Source of the DNA: Eleftheria terrae
GTDB taxonomy: Bacteria; Pseudomonadota; Gammaproteobacteria; Burkholderiales; Burkholderiaceae_C
Direction of reading: 5' to 3'
Length of the DNA: 64,000 bases
Assembly: GCF_030419005.1 (NCBI RefSeq)
Contig: NZ_CP106951.1
Span: forward strand, 2,170,001-2,234,000
Positions 30,709 through 40,190 of the stretch are shown here, piece after piece; position 1 is the first letter of the stretch, and each line of letters begins with the position of its first letter. The position numbers were made by a program, and so were the translations under genes. A model generated the notes under the pieces. The model did no database searches, was not told the DNA's origin, and was given only the letters and a program-made list of their open reading frames with translations.

Positions 30709-31497
30709 TCAGCGGTGCTTGAAGCTGGCGGGGCGCTTGTTCAGGAAGGCGTCCATGCCTTCCTTCTGGTCTTCCGAGGCGAACAGCGAGTGGAACACCC
30801 GCCGCTCGAACAGCATGCCCTCGTTGAGCGGTGCCTCGTAGGCGCGGTTGACGCATTCCTTGGCTGCCATCAGCACCGGCAGCGACATCGCGCAGATCGC
30901 CTCGGCCGCGGCGAAGGCCTCCTTCAGCAACTGCTCGGCCGGCACCACGCGCGAGACCAGGCCGGCGCGCTCGGCTTCGGCGGCGTCCATCATGCGGGCC
31001 GTCAGCACCAGGTCCATCGCCTTGGCCTTGGACACCGCGCGCGGCAGCCGCTGCGTGCCGCCGGCGCCGGGGATGACGCCCAGCTTGATCTCGGGCTGGC
31101 CAAACTTGGCGGTGTCGGCCGCAATGATGAAGTCGCACATCATCGCCAGCTCGCAGCCGCCGCCCAGGGCATAGCCGGACACCGCCGCGATCACCGGCTT
31201 GCGCACGCTCTTCAGCGCTTCCCAGTTGCGGGTGATGAAGTCGGACTTGTAGACCTCCATGTAGGTCCAGCTGGCCATCGCCGAGATGTCGGCGCCGGCC
31301 GCGAAGGCCTTCTCGTTGCCGGTGATGATGATGCAGCCGATGCCCTCGTCGGCATCGAAGGCCTTCACCGCCGCCCCGAGCTCGTCCATCAGCTGGTCGT
31401 TCAGCGCGTTGAGCTGCTTGGGCCGGTTCAGGGTGATGAGGCCGGCCTTCAAGGCCGCTTCGCCGCGGGTCTCGGTCAGTATCAGTTCGTAGCTCAC
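30709..31497 (-). CDS. Enoyl-CoA hydratase/isomerase family protein
   Basis: Crotonase-fold enzyme of 262 residues that adds water to 2-enoyl-CoA in fatty-acid or related acyl-CoA breakdown. The GTG at 31497 is taken as start because AAGGAG lies six bases before it; an upstream ATG frame has no site. Family marks are [24 protein letters not shown] (oxyanion hole), [15 protein letters not shown], and [16 protein letters not shown] with the catalytic Glu region. A -10-like TATAGT is on the minus strand at 31527-31522. The exact pathway cannot be named. Confidence 0.93.
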   Translation of the reverse strand: MSYELILTETRGEAALKAGLITLNRPKQLNALNDQLMDELGAAVKAFDADEGIGCIIITGNEKAFAAGADISAMASWTYMEVYKSDFITRNWEALKSVRKPVIAAVSGYALGGGCELAMMCDFIIAADTAKFGQPEIKLGVIPGAGGTQRLPRAVSKAKAMDLVLTARMMDAAEAERAGLVSRVVPAEQLLKEAFAAAEAICAMSLPVLMAAKECVNRAYEAPLNEGMLFERRVFHSLFASEDQKEGMDAFLNKRPASFKHR

Positions 31498-31652
31498 ATC
31501 GATCTCCTTGAGAAGTCCCGCACTATACGGACCTTGCAAGTGTGAAATAAGCCGCGCCAGGTCACTGCACCCCTGTCGTCTTCATCAGGTCTTGCCGATG
31601 GCGCCGTCGCCGCACGGGCAGTAAGCTTCATGTCAGAACAATGGAAGCAGCG

Positions 31653-32159
31653 ATGGGTACGGTATACCGAAAGACGGAGAAGGGACAGTCCGAGATCGCC
31701 ACGCGCCAGAATCGCCTGGCACCCAAGTTCCGCTCGGGCTTGATCGTGGTGGACGGCAAGCGCAATGAACACGAGCTGATGCGCCTGATCCCCAACCATC
31801 CCGAGGAGGTGCTGCAGACGCTGCTGGCCGAGGGCTACATCGAGATCATCGGCCTGGCCGCCCACCGCCCGGCCGCCAACCGGCCGCGCGAGGAAGACAG
31901 CGGCCCGCCGTCGCAGCCCTTCCGTGTCTCGCAGCCCCCCGGTGGGCGTTCCCTGGAGCTGCTGAGGGTGCAGGCGGTGCGTTTCATGAGCGAGCAGCTC
32001 GGCCCGCTGGGCGACAGCCTGGCCATGCGCATGGAGAAGTCGCGCTCGTGGGAGGAGCTGCAGCCCCTGCTCGTCACGGCCCACCGCATCGTGGCCGATA
32101 ACCGCGGCGGCGCCACCGCCGAGGCCTTCAAGGCGGCGTTCCTGGAGTCCGGGACGTGA
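31653..32159 (+). CDS. Conserved hypothetical protein
   Basis: A soluble, basic 168-residue protein starting MGTVYRKTEKGQSEIATRQNRL. The ATG at 31653 is preferred over one 12 bases upstream because GGAAG lies just before it. It has no signal peptide or membrane helix and no recognisable catalytic motif. A central disordered Pro/Arg-rich part (about 75-105) separates an N-terminal helix-rich part (ELMRLIPNHPEEVLQTLLAEGYIEII) from a C-terminal helical part. The first part loosely resembles a winged-helix or PilZ-neighbour regulator, without proof. The last 32 bases overlap the convergent DUF3108 gene. Confidence 0.7.
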   Translation: MGTVYRKTEKGQSEIATRQNRLAPKFRSGLIVVDGKRNEHELMRLIPNHPEEVLQTLLAEGYIEIIGLAAHRPAANRPREEDSGPPSQPFRVSQPPGGRSLELLRVQAVRFMSEQLGPLGDSLAMRMEKSRSWEELQPLLVTAHRIVADNRGGATAEAFKAAFLESGT

Positions 32160-33348
32160 GCGGCACGGCCTGCTCCGGCAGGCGCGAGATCATCAGGTCG
32201 ACATAGGTCTCGGCGTCCTGGCGGATGCGGATGCGCACCGGCAGGTACATCAGGCTGGGGGCAAACCAGATCTCGGCGGACAGCTCGTTGCGCAGCGGCA
32301 GCTCGCGCCGCGGCTTCAGGTGGAAGGCCGGCAGCCGGCCAAAGGGCGTGTCGAGCGTCTCCTCGCCGAGCACATCGTAGTACCAGCGGTCCTGCCGCCG
32401 TGGCAGGGCCAGCGGCACCTCCAGCACCTGGCCCTGCCGCAGCAGCCCCGGCTGGCGCATGAAGCGCTGGGTCAGCTGCACGAACTGGCTGGCGCTGTCC
32501 TGCACCCCGGGCAAGGCCGGAAACTGCCGGCCATTGTGCAAGGTGACGGTGTCGCCGTCGAAGCGCACCTGGGTCTGCCGCCGGCTGAAGCCGAAGCGGG
32601 TCACCTCGTCGTAGCGCATCGGCGCCAGGCCGTCCGGTGTGATGAGGCCGTCGCTGCTCATGCGCCGGCTCATCAAGGGCGCGAAGCTGGGGCCGATCAT
32701 CACCTCCACATGCACCTGGTAGTGCTCGTCCTGCTTGACCCATTCGACCTGGGCGCTGCCATGCACGTCACCCCGGTAATAGCCGAACAGCTTGTAGCTC
32801 ATGCGGGTGGAGGGCGGCCATTCGAAGGCCGGGCCGCTGGCACTGGCCGCATCGGCGACCGCGGGCACGGCGGCCGGCTCGCTGGCAGCCTCCTCGGCCA
32901 TGGAGGCCGAGGCCTCCGGCTGTGACGCAGCGGGCGGCGCCTGCGCCACCGCTGTGCCGTCGCTGGCGGCCGGCTCGGTCGGCACCGGTTCGGCTTCGCT
33001 GGCCGGCGGTTCCGGCCTGTCGGCGGGTTCAGCGTCCGCGGCGCTGGCCACGGCCGCCGGGGCAGCCGCCGGCGTCTTGACAGCGGCCGGTGGCCGCGGG
33101 GCCGGCGGTAGCGCCGCGGGTGCCGCGGGCGGGGGTGGCGGGGCAGTGGGCGTCAACTGGCGGGTGTACATCGCCTGCAAGCGATCCGGCCCGTTCGACT
33201 GGCCCGGCGCCGGCAGGCGTTGCGCCAGCTCGCGGGTGAGCCACAGGTGCAGCAAGGCCACCACCAGCACCAAGGGCAACAGGCCCCAGCGGCGGCGGGC
33301 CCGCCGCAGCGGCGCCGAGGCCGGGGGGCTCAACGGCCCTTCAGCCAT
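32128..33348 (-). CDS. DUF3108 domain protein with N-terminal anchor
   Basis: A 406-residue protein: a basic N-terminus, one membrane helix (about 22-38, WGLLPLVLVVALLHLWL), a long Pro/Ala-rich linker (about 65-170) and a C-terminal DUF3108 domain (about 175-390), with SYKLFGYYRGDVHGSAQVEW and VLGEETLDTPFGRLPAFHLKP. The linker and anchor look like a TonB- or LysM-type periplasm-spanning tether. DUF3108 proteins are periplasmic and of unclear function. It overlaps the M61 gene by 19 bases and is convergent with the 168-residue hypothetical. Confidence 0.82.
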   Translation of the reverse strand: MAEGPLSPPASAPLRRARRRWGLLPLVLVVALLHLWLTRELAQRLPAPGQSNGPDRLQAMYTRQLTPTAPPPPPAAPAALPPAPRPPAAVKTPAAAPAAVASAADAEPADRPEPPASEAEPVPTEPAASDGTAVAQAPPAASQPEASASMAEEAASEPAAVPAVADAASASGPAFEWPPSTRMSYKLFGYYRGDVHGSAQVEWVKQDEHYQVHVEVMIGPSFAPLMSRRMSSDGLITPDGLAPMRYDEVTRFGFSRRQTQVRFDGDTVTLHNGRQFPALPGVQDSASQFVQLTQRFMRQPGLLRQGQVLEVPLALPRRQDRWYYDVLGEETLDTPFGRLPAFHLKPRRELPLRNELSAEIWFAPSLMYLPVRIRIRQDAETYVDLMISRLPEQAVPLTSRTPGTPP

Positions 33349-35069
33349 GCCTCTCGCAAGGCCTGTGCGTCGGCCCCGGCCGAGGATGCCGGCGCCAGCA
33401 CCACCGGACCGGTCTGCCGTGCCTCAGGCAGCTGCAGGCGCAGGCGCAACAGGCGCTGGTCGCGGGCCACCAGCAGCTCCATGGGCTGGCCTTCGCGCGC
33501 CAGCAGCGGCAGGTCATCGAGCTTGCGCAGGCGCCAGTCGCCCACGCCGAGCACTTCGTCGCCCGCCGCCAGTCCGGCCTGCTCGGCCGCACCGCCCCGC
33601 ATCACCGCCTTGACCTGCACGCCACCCGCCGTATCGGCCGACCGCAGGCCCAGGCGTTGCGCCAGCGGCGCCGGCTGCAGGCTCCAGCCGACGGCCACCG
33701 CCTTCAGCAGCGGCTCCAGCGGCAGGTCCTGCGTGCCATGCACCCAGCGCGACAGCTCGCGGGCATACGAGCGGCCCGCCACCTGCTTCAGCGCTGCGGC
33801 GATGTCGGCTTCCGACACCGGCCCCCCGGCCGAGCGCTGCCACAGCTCGGCCATCACCTGGTCGAGCGAGCCGCGGCCTTCGCTGCGCAGGCTCAGGTCC
33901 AGCGCGAGCGCCACCAGCGAGCCCTTGGTGTAGTAGCTGACGGTGGCATTGACGCTGTTCTCGTCCTGCCGGTAGTACTTCACCCAGGCGTCGAAGCTGG
34001 CCTGCGCGACGCTCTGCACCTCGCGCCCGGGCGTGGCGAGCACGCCGCTCACCGTCTTGGCCAGCAACTTCAGGTAGCGCGCCTCGTCGATCAGCCCGGC
34101 GCGCACCAGGAACAGGTCGTCGTAGTAGGAGGTGAAGCCTTCGAAGAACCACAGCAGCTCGGTGTAGTTCTCGCGCGTGTAGTCGTAGCGCGCGAACTCG
34201 GCGGGCCGCAGGCGCTTGACGTTCCAGGTGTGGAAGTACTCGTGGCTGATCAGGCCCAGCAGGGTCACATAGCCTTCGCTCTGGCTGCTGTCGCCCAGCC
34301 GCGGCAGGTCGCGCCGCCCGCAGATCAGCGCGGTACTGGCGCGGTGCTCCAGGCCGCCATAGCTGTCGTCCACCGCGTTGAGCAGGAAGACGTAGCGCTT
34401 GAACGGCGGGCGCTTGCGGCCATGCCAGAAGGCGATCTGCGCTTCGCAGATGCGGCGCGCGTCCTGCAGCAGCCGGCTGCCGTCAAAACCGGGCAGCGCC
34501 CCCGCGACCACGAACTCGTGCGGCACGCCGCCGGCCTTGAATTCACCCCGCCAGAAGCTGCCCAGTTCCACCGGGTGGTCGACCAGCTCGTCGTAGTCGG
34601 CCGCCTCGTAGCTGCCCTGGCCGCGGCCGTCCACCTGCAGTGCCGGCAGCGCGGTGGCCACTTGCCAGCCACGCGGCAGGCCGCGGATCTCGACGCGCTG
34701 GGGCTCTTGCTCGCGGCCCTCCACTCTCAGGAAGACGCTGGTGCCGTTGAAGAAGCCGCGGCTCGCGTCGAGGAAGGCCGCCCGCACCGAGGTGTCGAAG
34801 GCGTAGACCTGGTAGCTGATGTCGAGCGCCGCGCGGCCTTGGCAGCGCAGCAGCCAGCTGGTCTTGTCGAGCTGCTCGGGCACCAGCTCCTGGCGGCCCT
34901 GGCGGGCGCTCAGCTGCTGCAGGTGGCGGCCGAACTCCCGCACCAGGTAGCTGCCGGGAATCCACACCGGCAGCGACACGCGCTGCTCGGCAGCCGGTTG
35001 CTCGATGCGCAGGCTGACGCGGAACAGGTGCGCGTTCAGGTCCAGGGGTTCGATGCGGTAGGCGATCAT
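33330..35069 (-). CDS. M61 family metallopeptidase with PDZ domain
   Basis: A 579-residue peptidase of the M61 (glycyl aminopeptidase) family, probably cytoplasmic since no signal peptide is seen. The N-terminal domain begins MIAYRIEPLDLNAHLF. The zinc site HEYFH is at 276-280, followed by TWNVKRLRP, and the third ligand region reads ENYTELLWFFEGFTSYYDDLFL. A C-terminal PDZ-like domain (about 480-560) is visible in VQVKAVMRGGAAEQAGLAAGDEVLGV. It sits between DUF3429 and DUF3108 on the minus strand with a 19-base overlap on the latter. Confidence 0.9.
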   Translation of the reverse strand: MIAYRIEPLDLNAHLFRVSLRIEQPAAEQRVSLPVWIPGSYLVREFGRHLQQLSARQGRQELVPEQLDKTSWLLRCQGRAALDISYQVYAFDTSVRAAFLDASRGFFNGTSVFLRVEGREQEPQRVEIRGLPRGWQVATALPALQVDGRGQGSYEAADYDELVDHPVELGSFWRGEFKAGGVPHEFVVAGALPGFDGSRLLQDARRICEAQIAFWHGRKRPPFKRYVFLLNAVDDSYGGLEHRASTALICGRRDLPRLGDSSQSEGYVTLLGLISHEYFHTWNVKRLRPAEFARYDYTRENYTELLWFFEGFTSYYDDLFLVRAGLIDEARYLKLLAKTVSGVLATPGREVQSVAQASFDAWVKYYRQDENSVNATVSYYTKGSLVALALDLSLRSEGRGSLDQVMAELWQRSAGGPVSEADIAAALKQVAGRSYARELSRWVHGTQDLPLEPLLKAVAVGWSLQPAPLAQRLGLRSADTAGGVQVKAVMRGGAAEQAGLAAGDEVLGVGDWRLRKLDDLPLLAREGQPMELLVARDQRLLRLRLQLPEARQTGPVVLAPASSAGADAQALREAWLKGR

Positions 35070-35100
35070 CGTCTTGGCACTCGCTTCACGACCCGCGGGC

Positions 35101-35556
35101 TCAAGTGCCCGCGGCAGCCAGGAAACAGCTCAGGCTGCCGACCGCCGTCTGGCGAAAACGCAGCACAAGCCAGGAAGCCGCGCCATGGCGCGGATAGACG
35201 CGGCGGTCCACCGCGTAGCAGGCGACCAGCATGACACCCAGCACCACCAGCCCGGCATGGGGCGGCATGACCACTGCCACCCAGCCCACCAGCGCCGGCA
35301 CCACGCCCCAGGCATACAAGGCGGGCGAAGGCACCGCCTGGCGCATGCCCAGGCCCCAGTGCACGCCGCCCAGGCTGGCCAGCACCATGCCGGCATAGAC
35401 CGCCAGCGGTCCCGCGACATGTGGCACCACCTGCCGGTGCACCAGCCACACCAGCGCGGCCCCCAGCACAAACGGAAGCAGGCCGGCGTAGCCCAGCTTC
35501 AGGGCGACGGGGTTGGGCCCCTGCGGGGCGGCCGCCCGGTTCGCTGCACCACTCAA
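35101..35556 (-). CDS. DUF3429 membrane protein
   Basis: A membrane protein of about 151 residues with four or five hydrophobic helices (LGYAGLLPFVLGAALVWL, GPLAVYAGMVLASLGGVHWGL, ALYAWGVVPALVGWVAVV, HAGLVVLGVMLVACYAV). GVHWGLGMR and YAWGVVPALVGW match the DUF3429 family. Its function is unknown. No ATG is suitably placed; the TTG at 35556, preceded by GGAGA six bases away, is the best start. A 207-base gap separates it from the upstream dsbC terminator. Confidence 0.75.
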   Translation of the reverse strand: MSGAANRAAAPQGPNPVALKLGYAGLLPFVLGAALVWLVHRQVVPHVAGPLAVYAGMVLASLGGVHWGLGMRQAVPSPALYAWGVVPALVGWVAVVMPPHAGLVVLGVMLVACYAVDRRVYPRHGAASWLVLRFRQTAVGSLSCFLAAAGT

Positions 35557-35763
35557 TGCGCTTCTCCATGGATGACAAGGTGGAGCCGATTGTCGCCGCT
35601 GCGCTTGGGCCCTGCCACCGACGCCGCGATGGCGGCGACGCGCCGGCGCGACGCCCGGCTGCCTGGCCGTGGCCGCCGGTCGGGCAGCCGAGGGGCCGAA
35701 GCCGCCGGCCAGCCCATGGGTCAGCGATGCCGGCGATGGGCTGCGGGAGCCAGGCAGGAGCAC

Positions 35764-35791
35764 AAAACAAAACCGCGCCCCAGGGCGCGGT
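35764..35791 (-). terminator. Rho-independent terminator after dsbC
   Basis: ACCGCGCCC and GGGCGCGGT form a perfect 9-base stem with a 2-base centre (35772-35791). On the minus strand it is followed by TTTTGTTTTG. It lies 21 bases after the dsbC stop, which marks the end of the ubiH-like and dsbC pair. Confidence 0.82.
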
Positions 35792-35812
35792 CGTGCCGGC
35801 AGGACCTCGGGA

Positions 35813-36535
35813 TCAGGGATTGGCGACCTGGGCCAGCTGGGCCTCGATCTGCTCGGTGCTCATCGCGCCGGGCACACGGGTGCCGTCCTCGAACACCAGC
35901 GCCGGCGTGCCGTTGACACGGTGCTTGCGGCCCAGCTCGGTGTTGCGCGCCACCGGCGTGTTGCAGCCAGCCGGCGCGGCGGCCGGCGCAACGCCGCGGA
36001 TCATCCAGTCCTGCCAGGCCTTGGTGCGGTCCTTGGCACACCAGATCGCGTTGGACTTGGTGGTGGAGTCGGGCGCGAGGATGGGGAACAGGAAGGTGTA
36101 GACGGTGACGTCCTTGACGTTCTGCAGGTCCCGCTCGAAGCGTTTGCAGTAGCCGCAGTTGGGGTCCGCGAAGACGGCGATCTTGCGCTTGCCGGAGCCG
36201 TTCTTCCAGACGATGGCGTCCTGCAGCGGCAGGCTGGCGAAGTCGATCGCGGTGAGCTTGTTGACGCGCTCCTGGGTCAGGTTCTTCTTCGCGCGGGTGT
36301 CGACGATCTCGCCCTGGATCAGGTAGTTGCCCTCGGCGTCGGTGTAGACCACCTCGTTGCCGAGCCGCACCTCGTACAGCCCGTTGACCGCGGTCTTGCT
36401 GACTTCGTCGATCTTCGGCAGGTTGGGCAGGCGCTCGGCCAGGTTCTTGCGGATGGTGGCCTCCTGCGCAATGGCAGTGGTCGCAAGAAGAAGCAGGGAG
36501 GCGGTGGCGACCGCACGGCGCAGCGTCATGGGCAT
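35813..36535 (-). CDS. dsbC: Periplasmic disulfide isomerase DsbC
   Basis: Corrects wrong disulfides in periplasmic proteins. From the ATG at 36535 the protein has 240 residues, with a signal peptide ending near AIAQE (about 23). The N-terminal dimerisation domain is at about 25-85. A thioredoxin-like domain follows, with the active CGYC at 127-130 in VFADPNCGYCKRFE. A second Cys pair is in NAIWCAKD and PAGCNTPV, as in DsbC. The next gene upstream is the UbiH-like hydroxylase, 14 bases away, and a terminator follows. Confidence 0.93.
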   Translation of the reverse strand: MPMTLRRAVATASLLLLATTAIAQEATIRKNLAERLPNLPKIDEVSKTAVNGLYEVRLGNEVVYTDAEGNYLIQGEIVDTRAKKNLTQERVNKLTAIDFASLPLQDAIVWKNGSGKRKIAVFADPNCGYCKRFERDLQNVKDVTVYTFLFPILAPDSTTKSNAIWCAKDRTKAWQDWMIRGVAPAAAPAGCNTPVARNTELGRKHRVNGTPALVFEDGTRVPGAMSTEQIEAQLAQVANP

Positions 36536-36549
36536 TGCTGGAGCTTTCG

Positions 36550-37659
36550 TCAGGAGTCGAGCGCGCGGCCGGTCAGCCAGCGCTTCAGGGGGGTGAGGTG
36601 ATTGACTAGAGTCAGGCCGCGGTTGCGGAGTTCCCGCCATGGTGCCGCCTCCGCGGCGAAGAGGTGCAACAAGCCGTCGGTGACACGGCCCATCGCCCAG
36701 GTCGGCACGGTGCGCGCACGCTCGTAGCGCCGCAGCAGCTTCTCGTCGCCACAGGAGCGCCAGGACTCGCGCTCGCGCAGCACGCGCGTCAGCACTTCGA
36801 CATCGGCCAGACCCAGGTTGAGGCCCTGCCCGGCGAGCGGGTGCACCACATGCGCCGCATCGCCCAGCAGCACCCAGCCCGGGCCGCTCCAGCGATCGGC
36901 CTGTGCCAGCGCCAGGGGCCAGGCCGCCCGCGGCGACTGCAGGCGCAGCCGGCCGGCGCCGTCGCCGCAGGCCGCCTGCAGTGCCTCGGTGAAGGCATCG
37001 TCGTCGAGGGCCATGAGGTCCGCGGCGCGCTGCTCCGGCAGCGACCACACCAGGCCGTAGCTGCGCTCCGGCTCCGGCAGGCCGAAGGGCAGCAAGGCGA
37101 GGATGTCGGGCGAGCGGAACCACTGCCTCGCGACGCCGCGGTGCGGTTGGTCCGAGACCAGGCGGGCAGCAATCGCGGTCTGGCCATAGCCATGGCGCTG
37201 CCACTGCACGCCGCGCGCCTCGCGCTCGGCCGAGGCCTTGCCTTCGCAGATGGCGGTCAAGGCGGCGCGCGGCGCGGCCTCGACCTCGGTGACATGGGCC
37301 TGGAAGCGGACCGCCTGCGACAGCGCGGCCTCCAGCGCCGCCGCATCGGCAATCCAGGCCAGCTCACCGACACCCTGCTCCCAGGCGGTGAACTCGAGCA
37401 GCCCGCCCGGCGACGCATCGCCCGCGACGCGCATCTCGTAGACCGGCGTGGCGGCATGGGCCGGCAGCCCGTCCCAGACCTTGAGCGCCCGCAGCAACGC
37501 GACCGACTTCGCACTCAGCGCGTAGGCCCGCACGTCCGGCTCGGCCGGCGGTGCCGACGGACGGCTCAGCGCCACATGCAGCCCGAGCCGGGCAAGGCTG
37601 AGCGCCAGCGTCTTGCCGACGATGCCGCTGCCCTGTATCGAAACGTCATATGCGTTCAT
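36550..37659 (-). CDS. UbiH/UbiF/Coq6-family FAD monooxygenase
   Basis: Flavoprotein hydroxylase of 369 residues, related to those that hydroxylate the ubiquinone ring. The FAD-binding start reads VSIQGSGIVGKTLALSLARLG (GxGxxG near 10-15) and the second FAD motif is GDAAHVVHPLAGQGLNLGLAD. The middle part is somewhat shortened and diverged from UbiH. Which ring position it acts on cannot be told. It is 14 bases upstream of dsbC and divergent from the AsmA gene, with 83 bases between the two starts. Confidence 0.85.
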   Translation of the reverse strand: MNAYDVSIQGSGIVGKTLALSLARLGLHVALSRPSAPPAEPDVRAYALSAKSVALLRALKVWDGLPAHAATPVYEMRVAGDASPGGLLEFTAWEQGVGELAWIADAAALEAALSQAVRFQAHVTEVEAAPRAALTAICEGKASAEREARGVQWQRHGYGQTAIAARLVSDQPHRGVARQWFRSPDILALLPFGLPEPERSYGLVWSLPEQRAADLMALDDDAFTEALQAACGDGAGRLRLQSPRAAWPLALAQADRWSGPGWVLLGDAAHVVHPLAGQGLNLGLADVEVLTRVLRERESWRSCGDEKLLRRYERARTVPTWAMGRVTDGLLHLFAAEAAPWRELRNRGLTLVNHLTPLKRWLTGRALDS

Positions 37660-37742
37660 TGCGAGGCATTGTAGGCGGGCGGTCGCTGTCTGCCGACGGA
37701 GCGCGTGGCGCCTTGCACCCGGCTCTCGGCACAATAAGCCGC

Positions 37743-40190
37743 ATGCAAGGAAAACAAAGAACGTGGATCAAACGGGCCCTGCTGGCCCTCGGTGCGCTGC
37801 TGCTGGTGCTGCTGGCGGTGGCGGCCTGGCTGGTGGCGACCTTCGACGCGAACCGGTACAAGGGCACCCTCGTCGAATGGGTGCGCGAACACAAGCAGCG
37901 CACGCTGGCCATTGACGGCCCGGTGGCGCTGAGCGTCTTTCCGCGCCTGGAAGTCACGCTGCGCCAGGTCTCCCTGAGCGAGCACCGCCGGGCCGACGAA
38001 TTCCTGCGGGTGGAGGAGGCGGCACTGGCGGTGGAGGTGCTGCCGCTGCTGCGCCAGCAGCTGGTGGTCGAGCGCATCGCGGCACGCGGCCTGCGCCTGA
38101 GCTACACCCGCGATGCCGAGGGCCGGCGCAATATCGACGACCTGTTGCGCCCGGAGCAACCCGACTCGCCCGATGAGCCGCGCGACCGCCCACCGCCGCA
38201 GTTCGACATCAAGTCGGTCCAGCTCGACGATGTGCGCCTGCGCATCGGCGACGTGCCGGCCAAGCTGCGCGGCGAAGTGGGCCTGCACTCGCTTTCGCTC
38301 GGCCGCCTGGCCGACCGCACCGAATCGCCGCTGCAGCTCGACGCCCAGCTGGGCCTGCAGGAGCCCGCGGTGGAGGGACGGCTGAAGCTCGACACCCGCC
38401 TGTGGCTGGACCTGGCCACCGGATCCATCGACCTGCGCGGCACCGAGTTGAACTGGCAAGGGCATGCGTTCGGCGTGCGCGACCTCGACACCCGCCTGAG
38501 CGGCACCCTGTCCTACCAGGGCCAGCAAGGCGCCGTGCGCGCCGAAAACCTGCAGCTGGAGAGCCGCGCGCTGCTGGGCGGGCTGCGGCTGGAACCCGCC
38601 ACGCTCACGCTGGCGCGCTTCGGCTACGAGCCCCAGGCCAAGGTGCTGACCATCGAGCAGCTGGCCCTCAAGCTCAAGGCGGTGCGCGACAAGCAGCCCA
38701 TCGACGCCAGCCTGCAATGGCCGCGGCTGCAGGTGCAGGGCCAGTCGCTCAGCGGCAGCGCATTGTCGGGCGAGCTGGCGCTGGGCGGCGCCCAGCCTTG
38801 GAAGGCCAGCTTCCGCTCGGCCGCCCCGAGCGGCAACTTCGATGAGCTGCGCCTGCCGGGCTTCGAAGCCACGCTGGCCAGCAGCGGCAGCCGGCAGCTC
38901 TCCGGCACGGTGCACGCCGAAGTGGGCATCCAGCCGGCCAAGGCGGCGCTTGCGCTTGAAGCGCTGAAGGTGCAGGCACGGCTGCAGGACCCGTCGCTCA
39001 AGCCCCTGGCGGTCACGCTGGAGGGCCGCCTGGCCGGCTCGACGCAGTCGGCGCAATGGCGACTGGCCGGCGCTTTGAACGACAACCGCTTCCACACCGA
39101 AGGCCAGGCCCTCTTCGCCGGCACCGTGCCGACGCTGAAGGCCAGCGGCGACTTCACCAGCCTCGACCTCAACACCCTGCTGCCCGAGCCGGCGCCGGCC
39201 CCCGCCGCGCAGCCGGCCCCCAAGGCGCCGGCCGCTGTGGCCGATACGCCAGTGGACCTGTCGCCGCTGCGCCAGCTGCAGGGCAGCCTGTCGCTCAAGG
39301 CGGGCAGCCTGGTGTGGCGGCCCTACGAGTTGAAGGACGCCCGCATCGAGGCCACGCTCGAAGGCGGCATGTTGCGCGTCAGCACGCTGGCCGGGCGCAT
39401 CTGGGGCGGCAGCATCGCCGCCAGCGCATTTGCCGATGCACGGGCGCAGCGGGTGATGCTCAAGGGCAGCGGCGAGAACATCGACATCGATGCCGCCTTG
39501 CGCGACGTCGCCCGCAAGGACCTGATGGAAGGCCGCGGCCGCATCACGCTGGACCTGGAGGCCGCCGGCAAGAGCGTCAACGAGATGAAGTCGCGCCTGG
39601 CCGGCCAGGCGGCGGTGCAGCTGCGTGACGGCGCCATCAAGGGCATCAACCTGGCCCGCACGCTGCGCGAGGCCAAGGCGGCCCTTGGCGCCCGCCAGGA
39701 CCGCCAACAGCAGGCCCGCCAGACCGAGAAGACCGACTTCTCCGAACTGAGCGCCAGCTTCCAGGTGGCCGAAGGCGTGGCGCGCAACCGCGACCTGGAC
39801 GTCAAGAGCCCCTTCCTGCGCCTGGGCGGCGAGGGCGCGATCGACATCGGCCGCAGCAGCATCGACTACCTGCTGCGCGCCAGCGTCGCCAACACCAGCA
39901 AGGGTCAGGGCGGCGACGATCTGGCGGCGCTGCGCGGCCTGACCGTGCCGGTGGCCCTCAGCGGCCCGCTGCAGGCACCGGCGTGGCAGGTGCAGTGGTC
40001 GGCGGTGGCCGCCGCGGCCGCGGAAGCCGCAGTGAAGAACAAGCTGGAGGACAAGCTCAGGGACAAGCTGGGCCTGGAGGCCGCACCACCGCCGCCGGCG
40101 GCCGCGTCGTCGCCAGGCGGCAAGCAGGACGCCAGGAAGGCGGCTCGTGAACAGCTGAAGGAACAACTCCTCAAGGGGCTACTCAAGTGA
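37743..40190 (+). CDS. AsmA family protein
   Basis: An 815-residue inner-membrane-anchored protein with one N-terminal helix (about 9-31, RALLALGALLLVLLAVAAWLV) and a large periplasmic body of beta strands, as in AsmA and other members of the lipid-transfer group that affect outer-membrane lipid balance. The AsmA start DANRYKGTLVEWVREHKQRTL and a C-terminal region (about 560-720) with SLVWRPYELKDARIEATLEGG and DLMEGRGRITLDLEAAGKSV fit. Its Ala/Pro-rich stretch at about 480-505 is low complexity. It overlaps the MOSC gene by four bases (GTGA). Confidence 0.9.
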   Translation: MQGKQRTWIKRALLALGALLLVLLAVAAWLVATFDANRYKGTLVEWVREHKQRTLAIDGPVALSVFPRLEVTLRQVSLSEHRRADEFLRVEEAALAVEVLPLLRQQLVVERIAARGLRLSYTRDAEGRRNIDDLLRPEQPDSPDEPRDRPPPQFDIKSVQLDDVRLRIGDVPAKLRGEVGLHSLSLGRLADRTESPLQLDAQLGLQEPAVEGRLKLDTRLWLDLATGSIDLRGTELNWQGHAFGVRDLDTRLSGTLSYQGQQGAVRAENLQLESRALLGGLRLEPATLTLARFGYEPQAKVLTIEQLALKLKAVRDKQPIDASLQWPRLQVQGQSLSGSALSGELALGGAQPWKASFRSAAPSGNFDELRLPGFEATLASSGSRQLSGTVHAEVGIQPAKAALALEALKVQARLQDPSLKPLAVTLEGRLAGSTQSAQWRLAGALNDNRFHTEGQALFAGTVPTLKASGDFTSLDLNTLLPEPAPAPAAQPAPKAPAAVADTPVDLSPLRQLQGSLSLKAGSLVWRPYELKDARIEATLEGGMLRVSTLAGRIWGGSIAASAFADARAQRVMLKGSGENIDIDAALRDVARKDLMEGRGRITLDLEAAGKSVNEMKSRLAGQAAVQLRDGAIKGINLARTLREAKAALGARQDRQQQARQTEKTDFSELSASFQVAEGVARNRDLDVKSPFLRLGGEGAIDIGRSSIDYLLRASVANTSKGQGGDDLAALRGLTVPVALSGPLQAPAWQVQWSAVAAAAAEAAVKNKLEDKLRDKLGLEAAPPPPAAASSPGGKQDARKAAREQLKEQLLKGLLK

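Noticed and set aside
33070..33170. Simple repeat or frameshift in the DUF3108 gene
   Set aside because: The Pro/Ala-rich run is a linker of the kind often found between a membrane anchor and a periplasmic domain, and the frame stays intact through it.
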